From NCBI RefSeq assembly GCF_011043625.1, contig NZ_JAAKGT010000004.1, positions 62,001 through 126,000 of the forward strand: 64,000 nucleotides of DNA. Reading direction: 5' to 3'. A program made the position numbers and the translations under genes. Under the pieces are notes generated by a model that worked only from the letters and a program-made list of their open reading frames with translations, did not search any database and was not told where the DNA came from. This DNA is from Caulobacter sp. 602-2 (lineage in GTDB: Bacteria > Pseudomonadota > Alphaproteobacteria > Caulobacterales > Caulobacteraceae). Positions 52,321 through 60,301 of the stretch are shown one piece after another (position 1 is the stretch's first letter; every line of letters starts with the position of its first letter).

Positions 52321-52366
52321 GACCCCTCAGTCGCTCCGCGACAGCACCCCCAAAGGGGGAGCATCT
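52321..52366. repeat. Short palindromic intergenic repeat, copy A
   Basis: Contains TCGCTCCGCGACAGCA, then CCCCC-AAA-GGGGG (52347-52359) and GCATCT. The same CGACAGC...CCCC-AAA...GCATCT arrangement recurs at 54707-54786, so this is a dispersed repeat family. Confidence 0.6.
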
Positions 52367-52395
52367 AGGCGCTCAACAGGGCCGGAGGGGGGGGG

Positions 52396-53028
52396 TCAGT
52401 CCCTGACCTTTTCTTCCCCGCCCATGAACCCGGGCAGGCTCCAGCCCAGCTTGATGGCGCCGGCGCGCAGGCAGAAGGCGGCCGTGAAGCCGGCCACGCC
52501 CGCCGGCCAGAAGCCGACATTCAGCCATTGCAGGATCGCGAACACCGCAGCGCCCAGCAGGGCGGCGGTGATGTAGATCTCGCGACGTAGCAGCAGGTTG
52601 GGCTCCTCGGCCAGCACGTCGCGCACCACCCCGCCGAAGGCCGTGGTGAGCACGCCCATGATCACCGAGGTGAAGGGATGCACGCCCAGGCTCAGGGCCT
52701 TCGCCGTGCCGACCACGGCGTAGGCGGCCATGCCCAGGGCGTCGAGCCACAGCAGGGCGCGGAACCGCCAGCCGCGCTGGCCCAAGAGCCAGATCACCAG
52801 CGCCGCCGCCAGGCAGGCCAGGATGTAGCCCGGCCGTTGGATCCAGAACACCGGCGCTCCGATCAGCAGGTCGCGCAACGTGCCACCGCCCACGCCGGTG
52901 ATCGCGGCGAAGAAGCCGAAGGTGACGATGTCGTGCTTGCGCCGCGCGGCGGCCAGCGCCCCGGTCGCGCCGAACACGGCGGCGGCGGCGTAGTCGAGCC
53001 AGAAAAGGGCGGCGGCCAGGGGATCCAT
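52396..53028 (-). CDS. UPF0126/TRIC-family membrane protein
   Basis: 210 residues with about six to seven membrane segments and two internally related halves. Each half carries a glycine-arginine motif: GVGGGTLRDLLIG and AFGGVVRDVLAEEP. These are signatures of UPF0126 proteins, which resemble trimeric intracellular cation channels and may conduct K+ or small solutes, though glycine transport has also been proposed for relatives. Stands alone on the minus strand between GFA and ftsY. Confidence 0.9.
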   Translation of the reverse strand: MDPLAAALFWLDYAAAAVFGATGALAAARRKHDIVTFGFFAAITGVGGGTLRDLLIGAPVFWIQRPGYILACLAAALVIWLLGQRGWRFRALLWLDALGMAAYAVVGTAKALSLGVHPFTSVIMGVLTTAFGGVVRDVLAEEPNLLLRREIYITAALLGAAVFAILQWLNVGFWPAGVAGFTAAFCLRAGAIKLGWSLPGFMGGEEKVRD

Positions 53029-53143
53029 CGGCTCTAGACGCCATGCTCCGGGCTCAAGCGCAACCGTTCACGCTTCCGTGGCGCTAACCCTGAATCGTAA
53101 ATCGCGTCTTCACTTTTCCACCCACCTCGCTACAGGAGCGCGG

Positions 53144-54085
53144 ATGAGCGAAAAGCCCTCGCAGAAACAAGGCTGGTTCCAGCGGCTCACCGCCGGTCTG
53201 GCCAAGTCCTCCCAGCAGATGACCGACCAGGTCACCGGCGCCTTCACCAAGAAGCCGCTGGACCAGGAACAGCTCGACGCGCTGGAGGAAATGCTGATCG
53301 AGGCCGACCTCGGCCCGCAGATCGCCGCCCGCATCACCGACGCCTTCGGCAAGGCGCGCTTCGGCAAGGCCTCAAGCGACCGCGAGGTCAAGGAAGCCCT
53401 GGCCGAACTGATCACCGCCGAGCTGGCCGACCGCGAAGGCCGTTTCGACCCGCTGGACGGTCCGCGCCCCTATGTCGTGCTGTTCATCGGCGTCAACGGC
53501 TCGGGCAAGACCACGACGCTGGGCAAGATCGCCGCCGACCTGACCGAGAAAGGCGCCCGCGTGCTGATCGCCGCCGGCGACACCTTCCGCGCCGCCGCCG
53601 TCGAGCAGCTGAAGGTGTGGGCCGACCGGGCCGGCGCCGACTTCATGTCCAAGCCCACCGGCAGCGACGCCGCCGCCCTGGCCTTCGAGGCCGTCGAGCG
53701 CGCCAAGGCCGAAGGCTACGACGTGGTGCTGATCGACACCGCCGGCCGCCTGCAGAACAAGCAGGGCCTGATGGACGAGCTCCTGAAGGTCATCCGCGTG
53801 GTCAAGAAGGTGGATCCCGACTACCCGCACGAGACCCTGCTGGTGCTCGACGCCACTGTCGGCCGCAACGCGCTGGCCCAGGAAAAGGTGTTCGGCAACA
53901 GCGTCGGCGTTTCGGGCATCGTCATGACCAAGCTGGACGGCACCGCCCGCGGCGGCGTGCTGATCCCCGTCGCCCGCGCCTCGGACAGCCCGATCAAGCT
54001 GATCGGCGTCGGCGAGGGCATCGACGACCTGCAGCCGTTCGACGCCCGCGCCTTCTCGCGCTCGCTGGTCGGCCTGGAGGACTGA
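53144..54085 (+). CDS. ftsY: Signal recognition particle receptor FtsY
   Basis: 313 residues. The short acidic/basic N-terminal part (SEKPSQKQGWFQRLTAGLAK) gives membrane contact, then the N domain and G domain with GVNGSGKTTTLGKIA, DTFRAAAVEQL, DTAGRLQNKQGLMDEL and TKLDGTARGG. It docks ribosome-SRP complexes at the inner membrane, partner of Ffh at 14127-15650. An AGGAG site precedes the ATG at 53144. yciB follows within four bases. Confidence 0.97.
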   Translation: MSEKPSQKQGWFQRLTAGLAKSSQQMTDQVTGAFTKKPLDQEQLDALEEMLIEADLGPQIAARITDAFGKARFGKASSDREVKEALAELITAELADREGRFDPLDGPRPYVVLFIGVNGSGKTTTLGKIAADLTEKGARVLIAAGDTFRAAAVEQLKVWADRAGADFMSKPTGSDAAALAFEAVERAKAEGYDVVLIDTAGRLQNKQGLMDELLKVIRVVKKVDPDYPHETLLVLDATVGRNALAQEKVFGNSVGVSGIVMTKLDGTARGGVLIPVARASDSPIKLIGVGEGIDDLQPFDARAFSRSLVGLED

Positions 54086-54089
54086 ACAC

Positions 54090-54689
54090 GTGACCGCCGA
54101 GAGCAAGAAGAAGACCGCCTGGGTGCGCACCGCCGTCGATTACGGCGCGCCGATCGCCTTCGCCGTCACCTACTTCGCCACCAAGAACTTCCAGACCGCC
54201 ACCTGGGTGCTGGTCGCCGCCTCGGCCCTGGCCCTGGTCGTCGGCTACGCCGTCGAGCGCCGCGTGGCCCTGCTGCCACTGTTCTCGGGCTTGATGGCCC
54301 TGATCTTCGGCGTCCTTGGACTGGCTTTCCACAGCGACGTGTTCGTGAAGATCAAGGTCACCGTCGTCAACGGCGCCCTGGCGGCCTTCATGATCGGCGG
54401 GGTCTTCCTCAATCGCGCGCCGCTGAAGGCGCTGATGGGCGAGGCGCTGCACATGTCTGACGCCGCCTGGCGGACCCTGACCCTGCGCTACGGCGGCTAT
54501 TTCGCGGTGGCGGCCATCGCCAACGAGGTGGTGCGCCTGACCCAGGACACCCCGACCTGGGTGAAGTTCCGCATCGCCCTGCTGCCGCTGGCCATCGTCT
54601 TCTCGCTGACCCAGACGCCCTTCATCATGAAGCACATGGCCAAGCCGGACGACCAGAAGACCCCCGAGCCGCCCGACGCCGGGTTCTAG
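54090..54689 (+). CDS. yciB: Septation protein A/YciB family inner-membrane protein
   Basis: 199 residues from a GTG start, about five membrane segments. The family's motifs VTYFATKNFQTATWVLV and ALHMSDAAWRTLTLRYGGYF are recognisable. YciB contributes to envelope or septum integrity. Cotranscribed with ftsY, an association common in alphaproteobacteria. The tail (KPDDQKTPEPPDAGF) is cytoplasmic. Confidence 0.9.
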   Translation: MTAESKKKTAWVRTAVDYGAPIAFAVTYFATKNFQTATWVLVAASALALVVGYAVERRVALLPLFSGLMALIFGVLGLAFHSDVFVKIKVTVVNGALAAFMIGGVFLNRAPLKALMGEALHMSDAAWRTLTLRYGGYFAVAAIANEVVRLTQDTPTWVKFRIALLPLAIVFSLTQTPFIMKHMAKPDDQKTPEPPDAGF

Positions 54690-54706
54690 TCCGCCTGCGG
54701 CGCCCC

Positions 54707-54786
54707 CCTCGGTCGCGGAGTTTATCCTCGGGCCAGCCTCCGGCTGGACCCGGGGGCGACAGCTGCCCCAAATGGGAAGCATCTAC
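54707..54786. repeat. Short palindromic intergenic repeat, copy B
   Basis: CTCGGTCGCGGAG, an internal CGGGCCAGCCTCCGGCTGGACCCG hairpin, then CGACAGC-TGCCCCAAATGGGAAGCATCT. It shares its outer blocks with 52321-52366 and lies in the 176-base gap between yciB and the MarR gene; nothing else was seen in that gap. Confidence 0.6.
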
Positions 54787-54865
54787 CGCCCACGGACCAT
54801 CTGTCGTCAAACCGACGCGTTAGCGTGCTAGCTGGACGTCCGTCAGCGGAAACGGGGCGGACGAC

Positions 54866-55435
54866 ATGGCCAAGCACAAGAGCGACAAGACCGCGGCGCG
54901 CGAGGTCGGGGTGCTGGACCGCTCGCCCAGCCACCTGCTGCACCGGGTGCTGCAGACCGCCCTCGACATCTATGTGGAAGAAACCGGCGCCGGCGGGATC
55001 ACCCAACGCCAGTTCGCGGTTCTGGCCGCCGTGGCCCAGCACGAGGGCGTCACCCAGACGGGCCTGGTGAAGGCCACCGGCATCGACCGCTCGACCCTGG
55101 CCGACATGGTCGCGCGGATGATCGCCAAGGGTCACCTGGAACGTCAGCGTTCGGAACAGGACGCCCGCGCCAACTCCGTGCGCCTGACCGAGGCCGGCCG
55201 GCTGATCCTGGAGGAGAGCCTGCCGCGCGTGGCCGCCGCCGACGCCCGGATCCTGTCGCTGCTGAAGGCCGGCAAGCGCGACGGCTTCCTCGACCTGCTG
55301 GCCGAGATGGCCGCCGTCGACCTTCACGCGCCGCGTCCCGAGCCGAAGGCCAAGAAGCCCAAGGCGGAAAAGGCCGACAAGCCGAAGAAGGACAAGAAGG
55401 CCAAGAAGGACAAGGACGCCAAGAAGGCCGCCTGA
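54866..55435 (+). CDS. MarR family regulator with lysine-rich tail
   Basis: 189 residues. Winged-helix MarR core (residues 18-150): ITQRQFAVLAAVAQHEGVTQTGLVKATGIDRSTLADMVARMIAKG is the recognition region and RSEQDARANSVRLTEAG the wing. Residues about 155-189 are an extra Lys/Ala/Asp-rich tail built of repeated KKDK and KAKK units, absent from most MarR proteins. The tail may add nonspecific DNA affinity. Neighbours give no clear target. Confidence 0.88.
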   Translation: MAKHKSDKTAAREVGVLDRSPSHLLHRVLQTALDIYVEETGAGGITQRQFAVLAAVAQHEGVTQTGLVKATGIDRSTLADMVARMIAKGHLERQRSEQDARANSVRLTEAGRLILEESLPRVAAADARILSLLKAGKRDGFLDLLAEMAAVDLHAPRPEPKAKKPKAEKADKPKKDKKAKKDKDAKKAA

Positions 55436-55583
55436 CGGCGCCCTCGCGCGAAACCTCGGCCGTTCGGCCGCGTTCCTCCAGCCCCAACCTGAACGGCCCT
55501 TCATCGCAGCGCCGGAAAACGGCCGCCCCATGGCCTTTCCCGCGACGCGCGCACAGGGCAAAGGTGGAGGTGAAGGAGTTCGC

Positions 55584-56234
55584 ATGACGCAGACCACCAT
55601 GAACCGTCGCACCCTGATCGCCGCCGGCGGCGCGGGCCTGATGGCGACCGCTTTCGGCGCGCCAGCCCTGGCCCAGGAGCTGTCCGACGAGGACAAGGCG
55701 CTGATCGCCAAGGCGACGGCCTATATCCAGGGCCTGTCCAACGCCAAGGGCCGCTTCGTGCAGACCGATCCGCGTGGGGTGACCACGCAAGGCACCCTGT
55801 GGCTGCAGCGGCCGGGCAAGGCGCGTTTCGAGTATGACGGTCCCAACGGCCTGCTGGTCGTCAGCAACGGCAATAACGTCAACATCTTCGACAGCCGCCT
55901 GAAGACCTTCGAGAGCTATCCGCTCAGCCGCACGCCGCTGGCCCTGCTGCTGGCGCGCGAGGTGCGCCTGGATCGCGGCGTGAAGATCACCAGCGTGCGC
56001 AAGCTGGCCGACGGCTTCACGATCGTGGCCCAGGACGCCAAGCGTCAGACCCTGGGCCGGCTGGAGATGAACTTCAGCAACGAGCCCGAACTGATCGGCT
56101 GGACCATCAGCGACGTGAAGGGCGGCCAGACCCGGGTGCGCCTGTCGGGCCTGGACAAGGTCGGCGCCATCGATCCGAAGCTGTTCGTGCTGACCGATCC
56201 GCGCCGCCGTACGGGCAAGCCGGCCACCGGCTGA
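55584..56234 (+). CDS. lolA: Outer-membrane lipoprotein carrier LolA-like protein
   Basis: 216 residues. AAGGAG lies seven bases before the ATG; the internal MNRRTLIAAGGAGLM resembles a twin-arginine signal. The mature half-barrel shows LSNAKGRFVQTDPRGVTTQGTLWLQRPGKARFEYD, the LolA consensus, and TIVAQDAKRQTLGRLEMNF. LolA shuttles lipoproteins across the periplasm to the outer membrane. The several lipoproteins in this window would be its clients. Confidence 0.9.
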   Translation: MTQTTMNRRTLIAAGGAGLMATAFGAPALAQELSDEDKALIAKATAYIQGLSNAKGRFVQTDPRGVTTQGTLWLQRPGKARFEYDGPNGLLVVSNGNNVNIFDSRLKTFESYPLSRTPLALLLAREVRLDRGVKITSVRKLADGFTIVAQDAKRQTLGRLEMNFSNEPELIGWTISDVKGGQTRVRLSGLDKVGAIDPKLFVLTDPRRRTGKPATG

Positions 56235-56255
56235 CATCCGTGCAAGCCAGCCGGT

Positions 56256-56272
56256 TTGTGACATTCTCACAA
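56256..56272. promoter_or_regulatory. Palindrome TTGTGA-N5-TCACAA upstream of a candidate small RNA
   Basis: A perfect dyad with 6-bp arms, about 27 bases upstream of a TTGACT -35 element at 56299. It resembles a CRP/FNR-type site but the spacer is five rather than six bases. The binding factor is unknown. Confidence 0.4.
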
Positions 56273-56335
56273 CATGCAATAGAGAAGCTGTTTTTCGCTT
56301 GACTAAAAGTTTCGGCGTGGCACTTTTATCACGCA

Positions 56336-56448
56336 TGGCGATGAGCGCCCGACCCGCTCTTCGCAAACCGTGCCGGATCTATCCCCTCCCGGCGGCGGCA
56401 TGAGAGACCTGACTTTCGCCCGGACGCCTCGCGTGTCCGGGCGTTTTT
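56336..56448 (+). ncRNA. Candidate small RNA between lolA and xthA
   Basis: A possible promoter TTGACT (56299-56304) and TTTTAT (56324-56329) with a 19-base spacer reads into about 113 bases that end at a strong terminator, with no convincing gene inside. Short frames exist (for example ATG at 56334, 22 codons, and ATG at 56400), but neither has a clear ribosome-binding site. Start and length are estimates; it might instead be a leader or the long lolA 3' end. Confidence 0.35.
56417..56448 (+). terminator. Rho-independent terminator before xthA
   Basis: CGCCCGGAC / GTCCGGGCG (9-bp stem, extendable) followed by TTTTT. It ends transcription that starts after lolA and isolates xthA. Confidence 0.88.
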
Positions 56449-56484
56449 CTTTGTGGCGACGCTAAACCGGGGTAGGGGAGCGGC

Positions 56485-57291
56485 ATGCGCCTCCGTATCG
56501 CCACCTGGAACGTCAATTCCGTCCGCCTGCGCGCCGAACAGGCCGCGCGTTTCGTCGACGAAACCGCTCCCGATGTCCTGTGCATGCAGGAGATCAAGTG
56601 CCAGGAGAGCGAGTTCCCGCGCGAGGCCTTCGAGGCCATGGGCCTGCCGCATCTGAAGATCATGGGCCAGAAGGGCTGGCACGGCGTGGCCATCGCCTCG
56701 CGCCTGCCGATCGAGGAGGCCCCCACCTTGATGAACTGCCGCGAGGGCCATGCCCGCTGCGTGGCGGTGAAGGTGGCCGGGGTCGAGATCCAGAACTTCT
56801 ACATCCCGGCCGGCGGCGATCTGCCCGACCGCGTCGCCAATCCGAAGTTCGACCACAAGCTCGATTTCTACGAGACCCTGACGGCCGCCCTGAAGAAGCG
56901 CGATCCCAAGGCGCCACTGATCGTCACCGGCGACCTGAATATCGCGCCGGGCGAAAACGACGTCTGGAGCCACCGCCAGATGCTGAAAGTGGTGAGCCAC
57001 ACCCCGCCCGAGCTCGAGGCCTTCGACGCCCTGATCAAGTCGATGGACCTGCTGGACCTGCCGCGCCTGGCTGTGCCCGAGCCTGAAAAGCTGTTCTCGT
57101 GGTGGAGCTATCGCGCCGCCGACTTCCGCAAGTCCAACCGCGGCCTGCGCCTGGACCACATTCTGGCCAGCCCCGGCCTGCGCGAGGCGGCGATCGTCGA
57201 CGGCAAGGTCTCGGCCAAGGTGCACGACACCGTGCGCGAATGGGAACGCCCCAGCGACCATGCGCCTGTGACGGCGGATCTGAAGGTCTAA
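56485..57291 (+). CDS. xthA: Exodeoxyribonuclease III
   Basis: 268 residues. EEP-fold DNA repair enzyme: ATWNVNSVRLR at the N-terminus, LCMQEIKCQE (metal Glu), YIPAGGD, ITGDLNIAPGEND (split at the usual motif) and the catalytic SDHAPV end. It cuts at abasic sites and removes 3'-blocking groups. It is cytosolic, unlike the exported EEP hydrolase at 50317. Confidence 0.95.
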   Translation: MRLRIATWNVNSVRLRAEQAARFVDETAPDVLCMQEIKCQESEFPREAFEAMGLPHLKIMGQKGWHGVAIASRLPIEEAPTLMNCREGHARCVAVKVAGVEIQNFYIPAGGDLPDRVANPKFDHKLDFYETLTAALKKRDPKAPLIVTGDLNIAPGENDVWSHRQMLKVVSHTPPELEAFDALIKSMDLLDLPRLAVPEPEKLFSWWSYRAADFRKSNRGLRLDHILASPGLREAAIVDGKVSAKVHDTVREWERPSDHAPVTADLKV

Positions 57292-57312
57292 AGGCGAGGC
57301 CGCCCCTTTTCA

Positions 57313-57477
57313 CCTTCTCCCTCTGGGAGAAGGAGGGGCCCATGCGCAGCATGAGAGGATGAGGGGTTACGACATCAGCCGGTGTGCCGGCACTGCCTTT
57401 GGAAAATCGGCGAGGGTGTAACCCCCTCACCCTCCCATCGCTTCGCGACGGGCCCCTCCCTCTCCCTATGGGAGAGG
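57313..57477. repeat. Palindromic intergenic element, copy 2 (MITE/REP-like)
   Basis: Bounded by hairpins CCTTCTCCC / GGGAGAAGG (57313-57333) and CCTCTCCC / GGGAGAGG (57459-57477). Inside are GAGGGGTTACG, a CCGGTGTGCCGG block and GTAACCCCCTCACC, in the same order as at 35051-35197. It fills the gap between xthA and dnaQ. Confidence 0.78.
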
Positions 57478-57482
57478 TTGAA

Positions 57483-58205
57483 CTATTCCGCCGCCGGCGC
57501 CAGTTCCGGCAGGTCGAACTTCAGCCAGACGGCCTTGTCCTTGAGGTTCTTCTTGATCCAGTCGGCGTGGACGGCGCGTTCGTCGTCAGTCGAGCGGAAG
57601 GGCAGGGGACGCGGACGGGCGCCGTAGCCGCCGGCGCGGGCGGCGCTGATGGCGTTGGCCGACACCGCGTGGGTCAGCTCCAGCGCGCGCTCCTTGCCGC
57701 CCTGCAGTTCGAGATAGACCTCGGCCAGCAGGTGGGAGTCGATCAGCGCCCCGTGCTTGTCGCGGCTGTCGAGGCTGATCTTGAAGCGTTTGCACAGCGC
57801 GTCGAGCGAGTTGTACATGCCCGGAAAGCGCTTCTTGGCCATGGCCAGGGTGTCGACCCAGCGCTCTTCCGGCAGCGACGGACGCCCGCACTTCTCCAGT
57901 TCGAAATTGACGAAGCTGCGGTCGAACGAGGCGTTGTGGGCCACGACCACGCTGTCGCCGACGAATTCCAGGAACTTGTCGGCGATCTCGTGGAACTTCG
58001 GTTTGCCGGTCAGGAAGGCGGCCGACAGGCCGTGCACCTTCTCGGCCTCGGCCGGCATGTCGCGCAGCGGATCGCAATATTCGTGGAACGAGCGGCCGGT
58101 GGGCATGTAGTCCACCACCTCGATGCAGCCGATTTCGACCAGGCGGTCGCCGGTCTTCGGATCGAAGCCGGTGGTTTCGGTGTCGAGGATGATTTCCCGG
58201 GCCAT
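57483..58205 (-). CDS. dnaQ: DNA polymerase III epsilon subunit DnaQ
   Basis: 240 residues, DEDDh proofreading exonuclease. ExoI is ILDTETTGFDPKTGD (Asp8, Glu10), ExoII is VVAHNASFDRSFVN, and ExoIII lies in KHGALIDSHLLAEVY. The C-terminal segment (WIKKNLKDKAVWLKFDLPE) would bind the alpha subunit. Last gene of the leftward ppsR-maf-aroE-coaE-dnaQ cluster, separated from coaE by 31 bases. Confidence 0.96.
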   Translation of the reverse strand: MAREIILDTETTGFDPKTGDRLVEIGCIEVVDYMPTGRSFHEYCDPLRDMPAEAEKVHGLSAAFLTGKPKFHEIADKFLEFVGDSVVVAHNASFDRSFVNFELEKCGRPSLPEERWVDTLAMAKKRFPGMYNSLDALCKRFKISLDSRDKHGALIDSHLLAEVYLELQGGKERALELTHAVSANAISAARAGGYGARPRPLPFRSTDDERAVHADWIKKNLKDKAVWLKFDLPELAPAAE

Positions 58206-58236
58206 GGCCTTTCAATGGGCCGGTTCGACTCCGGCA

Positions 58237-58836
58237 TCAAGCTTGGGGCGTGGTTCTCAACAGGGTCAGGATGTCGCGCACCTGGTCGCTGGCCACATCC
58301 AGGCCCTTGCCCGTATCGATCACGAAATCGGCGCGGGCGCGCTTTTCGGCGTCGGGCAGCTGGCGCGCCAGGATCGCCTCGAACTTTTCGGGCGTCATGC
58401 CTGGGCGGGCCAGCACCCGCTCGCGCTGGACCTGCGCGGGGGCGCTGACCACCACCACCTTGTGGACGTTCTTCTGGCCGCCGGTCTCGTAGAGCAGCGG
58501 CACGTCCAGCACGACGATGTCGTGGCCCGCGGCTTGCGCCTTCTCGAAGAAGCCGATGCGGTGGGCGCCGACCAGCGGGTGGACGATGGCCTCCAGTTTT
58601 TCCAGGGCTTCGGGATCGCCGACCACCTGGGCGCTGAGCCGGGCGCGATCGATTGCACCGTCAACGACGACGCCCGGAAAGGCCGCCTCGACCGGGGCCA
58701 CGGCCGCGCCGCCCGCCGAATAGAGCGCGTGCACGGCGGCGTCGGAGTCGTAGACCGGCGCGCCCTGGGCCTCGAACATCTTGGCCGTGGTCGACTTGCC
58801 CATGCCGATCGAGCCGGTGAGGCCGAGGATGATCAC
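58237..58836 (-). CDS. coaE: Dephospho-CoA kinase CoaE
   Basis: 199 residues. P-loop [27 protein letters not shown] and the CoA domain with [19 protein letters not shown]. It adds the final phosphate to CoA. Overlaps the aroE stop by four bases (ATGA), showing translational coupling. Confidence 0.96.
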   Translation of the reverse strand: MIILGLTGSIGMGKSTTAKMFEAQGAPVYDSDAAVHALYSAGGAAVAPVEAAFPGVVVDGAIDRARLSAQVVGDPEALEKLEAIVHPLVGAHRIGFFEKAQAAGHDIVVLDVPLLYETGGQKNVHKVVVVSAPAQVQRERVLARPGMTPEKFEAILARQLPDAEKRARADFVIDTGKGLDVASDQVRDILTLLRTTPQA

Positions 58837-59696
58837 TTGGCGGCTTCTCCCAGGTGGGCCAAGGCGACGGCGCGCACGTCGACATCGGCCGGCGGGGCCT
58901 GGCCGAAGAAGGCCTCGAACGACGGCACGGCCTGCAGCAGCAACATCTCCAGGCCATCCACGGTGGACCGGCCGGCCGCTTCCGCCCGCTGCAGGAACTC
59001 GGTGCGCAGCGGCTTGTAGACCATGTCCATCACCACGCAGCCTTGCGGCGTCAGGGTCAGGTTGGCTGGCGGGCCGTCGCCGCCGCCCAGGCCCAGCGAG
59101 GTGGCGTTGATGACCAGGCCCGCCTCGGCCAGCAGCGCGGGCAGGTCGGCCTCGCCGGCTGCGGTGACCCTGTCGCCAAGGGCGTCGGCGATCGCCTGGG
59201 CCTTGGAAACCGTGCGGTTGACGATCCCCACCCTGGGCGCGCCGGCCAGCAGCAGGGCCGCGGCCGCGCCACGCGCCGCGCCGCCGGCCCCCAGGATCAC
59301 CACCGGCGCGGCGGTGACGTCGAAATCCGGCGCCTGGGCGGCGATCGCGCCCAGAAGGCCCGGGCCGTCGGTGTTGTCGGCGAAGATCGTGCCGTCTTCC
59401 CGGAACCTCAGCAGGTTGGCCGCGCCGGCCAGGCGGGCCAGGTCGCTGGCCTCGTCGGCGCAGGCCAAGGCCCGCTCCTTGAAGGGGATGGTGACGTTCA
59501 GGCCCTGGATCACCCCGCCCCGGAAGCCGTTCACGAAGGCCTCGAACCGGTCCTCGGCCGGACCCATCGGCACATAGGCCCCGTCGATCCCCGCGCCGGC
59601 CAGCCAGGCGTTGTGCAGCAGCGGGCTCATCGAATGGACGATCGGCTGGCCGCAGACGCCGGCCACCAGGGCCTGGCCGGTAATCTTGAAAATCAT
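58833..59696 (-). CDS. aroE: Shikimate dehydrogenase AroE
   Basis: 287 residues. Substrate motif [12 protein letters not shown], catalytic Lys in NVTIPFKE and Asp in ADNTDGPG, and the NADP loop GAGGAARG. It reduces 3-dehydroshikimate in aromatic amino-acid synthesis. Overlaps both neighbours (maf upstream and coaE downstream) by four bases. Confidence 0.96.
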   Translation of the reverse strand: MIFKITGQALVAGVCGQPIVHSMSPLLHNAWLAGAGIDGAYVPMGPAEDRFEAFVNGFRGGVIQGLNVTIPFKERALACADEASDLARLAGAANLLRFREDGTIFADNTDGPGLLGAIAAQAPDFDVTAAPVVILGAGGAARGAAAALLLAGAPRVGIVNRTVSKAQAIADALGDRVTAAGEADLPALLAEAGLVINATSLGLGGGDGPPANLTLTPQGCVVMDMVYKPLRTEFLQRAEAAGRSTVDGLEMLLLQAVPSFEAFFGQAPPADVDVRAVALAHLGEAAK

Positions 59697-60301
59697 GCCT
59701 GGAGGGCTCCGTGCAGGCGCAGGAAGTCGAGCAGGCCGGTCATCGGCAGCCCGAGGATGGTGAAGTAATCGCCGTCTATACGGTCGAACATCTGCAGGCC
59801 TTCGCCTTCGAGCATGTAGCAGCCGACAGACGACAGGATCTGCTCGCCGTTGCGCTCCAGATAGCCGTCGAGCCAGGCCTCGCTGAACGGCCGGACCGAC
59901 AGCTTCGCGGTCTCGACGATGCGCCAGATCGGGCGGCCGTCACGGGCGACGACGACGCCGGAATGCAGCTTGTGGACTTCTCCGCGCAGCTCCAGCAGGC
60001 GGGCGCGGGCGGCCTCGATGGTGTCGACCTTGTCGAACAGGCGGCCTTTAAGCTCCAGGGTCTGGTCCGAGCCGATGACCAGGCCGGGCCGCTTGTGGGA
60101 AACCTTGACCGCCTTCATCTCGGCCAGGGCGTCGGCGACGTCGCGCGGCGTGACCTCCTCGGCCAGCAGCCCGGCCTTTGCGGCCTCTTCATCCACACCC
60201 GAGGCCACGGCCTCGAACGGCACGCCGGCGTTCTTGAGAATGGTCTGGCGGGTCCAGCTGGTGGAGGCCAGCACGATCGGGGTGGGGGAGGGGGCGCTCA
60301 T
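59693..60301 (-). CDS. maf: Maf-family nucleoside triphosphate pyrophosphatase
   Basis: 202 residues. The first motif [15 protein letters not shown] is a variant of the usual S-x-SPRR loop (Thr-Arg in place of Pro-Arg), and [12 protein letters not shown], KPxGL-like KRPGL and [11 protein letters not shown] are present. Maf proteins hydrolyse noncanonical or modified nucleotides and have been tied to septum arrest. Its start overlaps the ppsR stop (ATGA). Confidence 0.93.
   Translation of the reverse strand: MSAPSPTPIVLASTSWTRQTILKNAGVPFEAVASGVDEEAAKAGLLAEEVTPRDVADALAEMKAVKVSHKRPGLVIGSDQTLELKGRLFDKVDTIEAARARLLELRGEVHKLHSGVVVARDGRPIWRIVETAKLSVRPFSEAWLDGYLERNGEQILSSVGCYMLEGEGLQMFDRIDGDYFTILGLPMTGLLDFLRLHGALQA

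Noticed and set aside
56256-56272. Calling TTGTGA-N5-TCACAA a CRP site
   Set aside because: CRP/FNR sites have different spacing (TGTGA-N6-TCACA); kept only as an unassigned dyad.
58221-58245. GGTTCGACTCC-like sequence resembling a tRNA T-arm
   Set aside because: No acceptor, D or anticodon arms surround it, and it lies in the 31-base gap between dnaQ and coaE.
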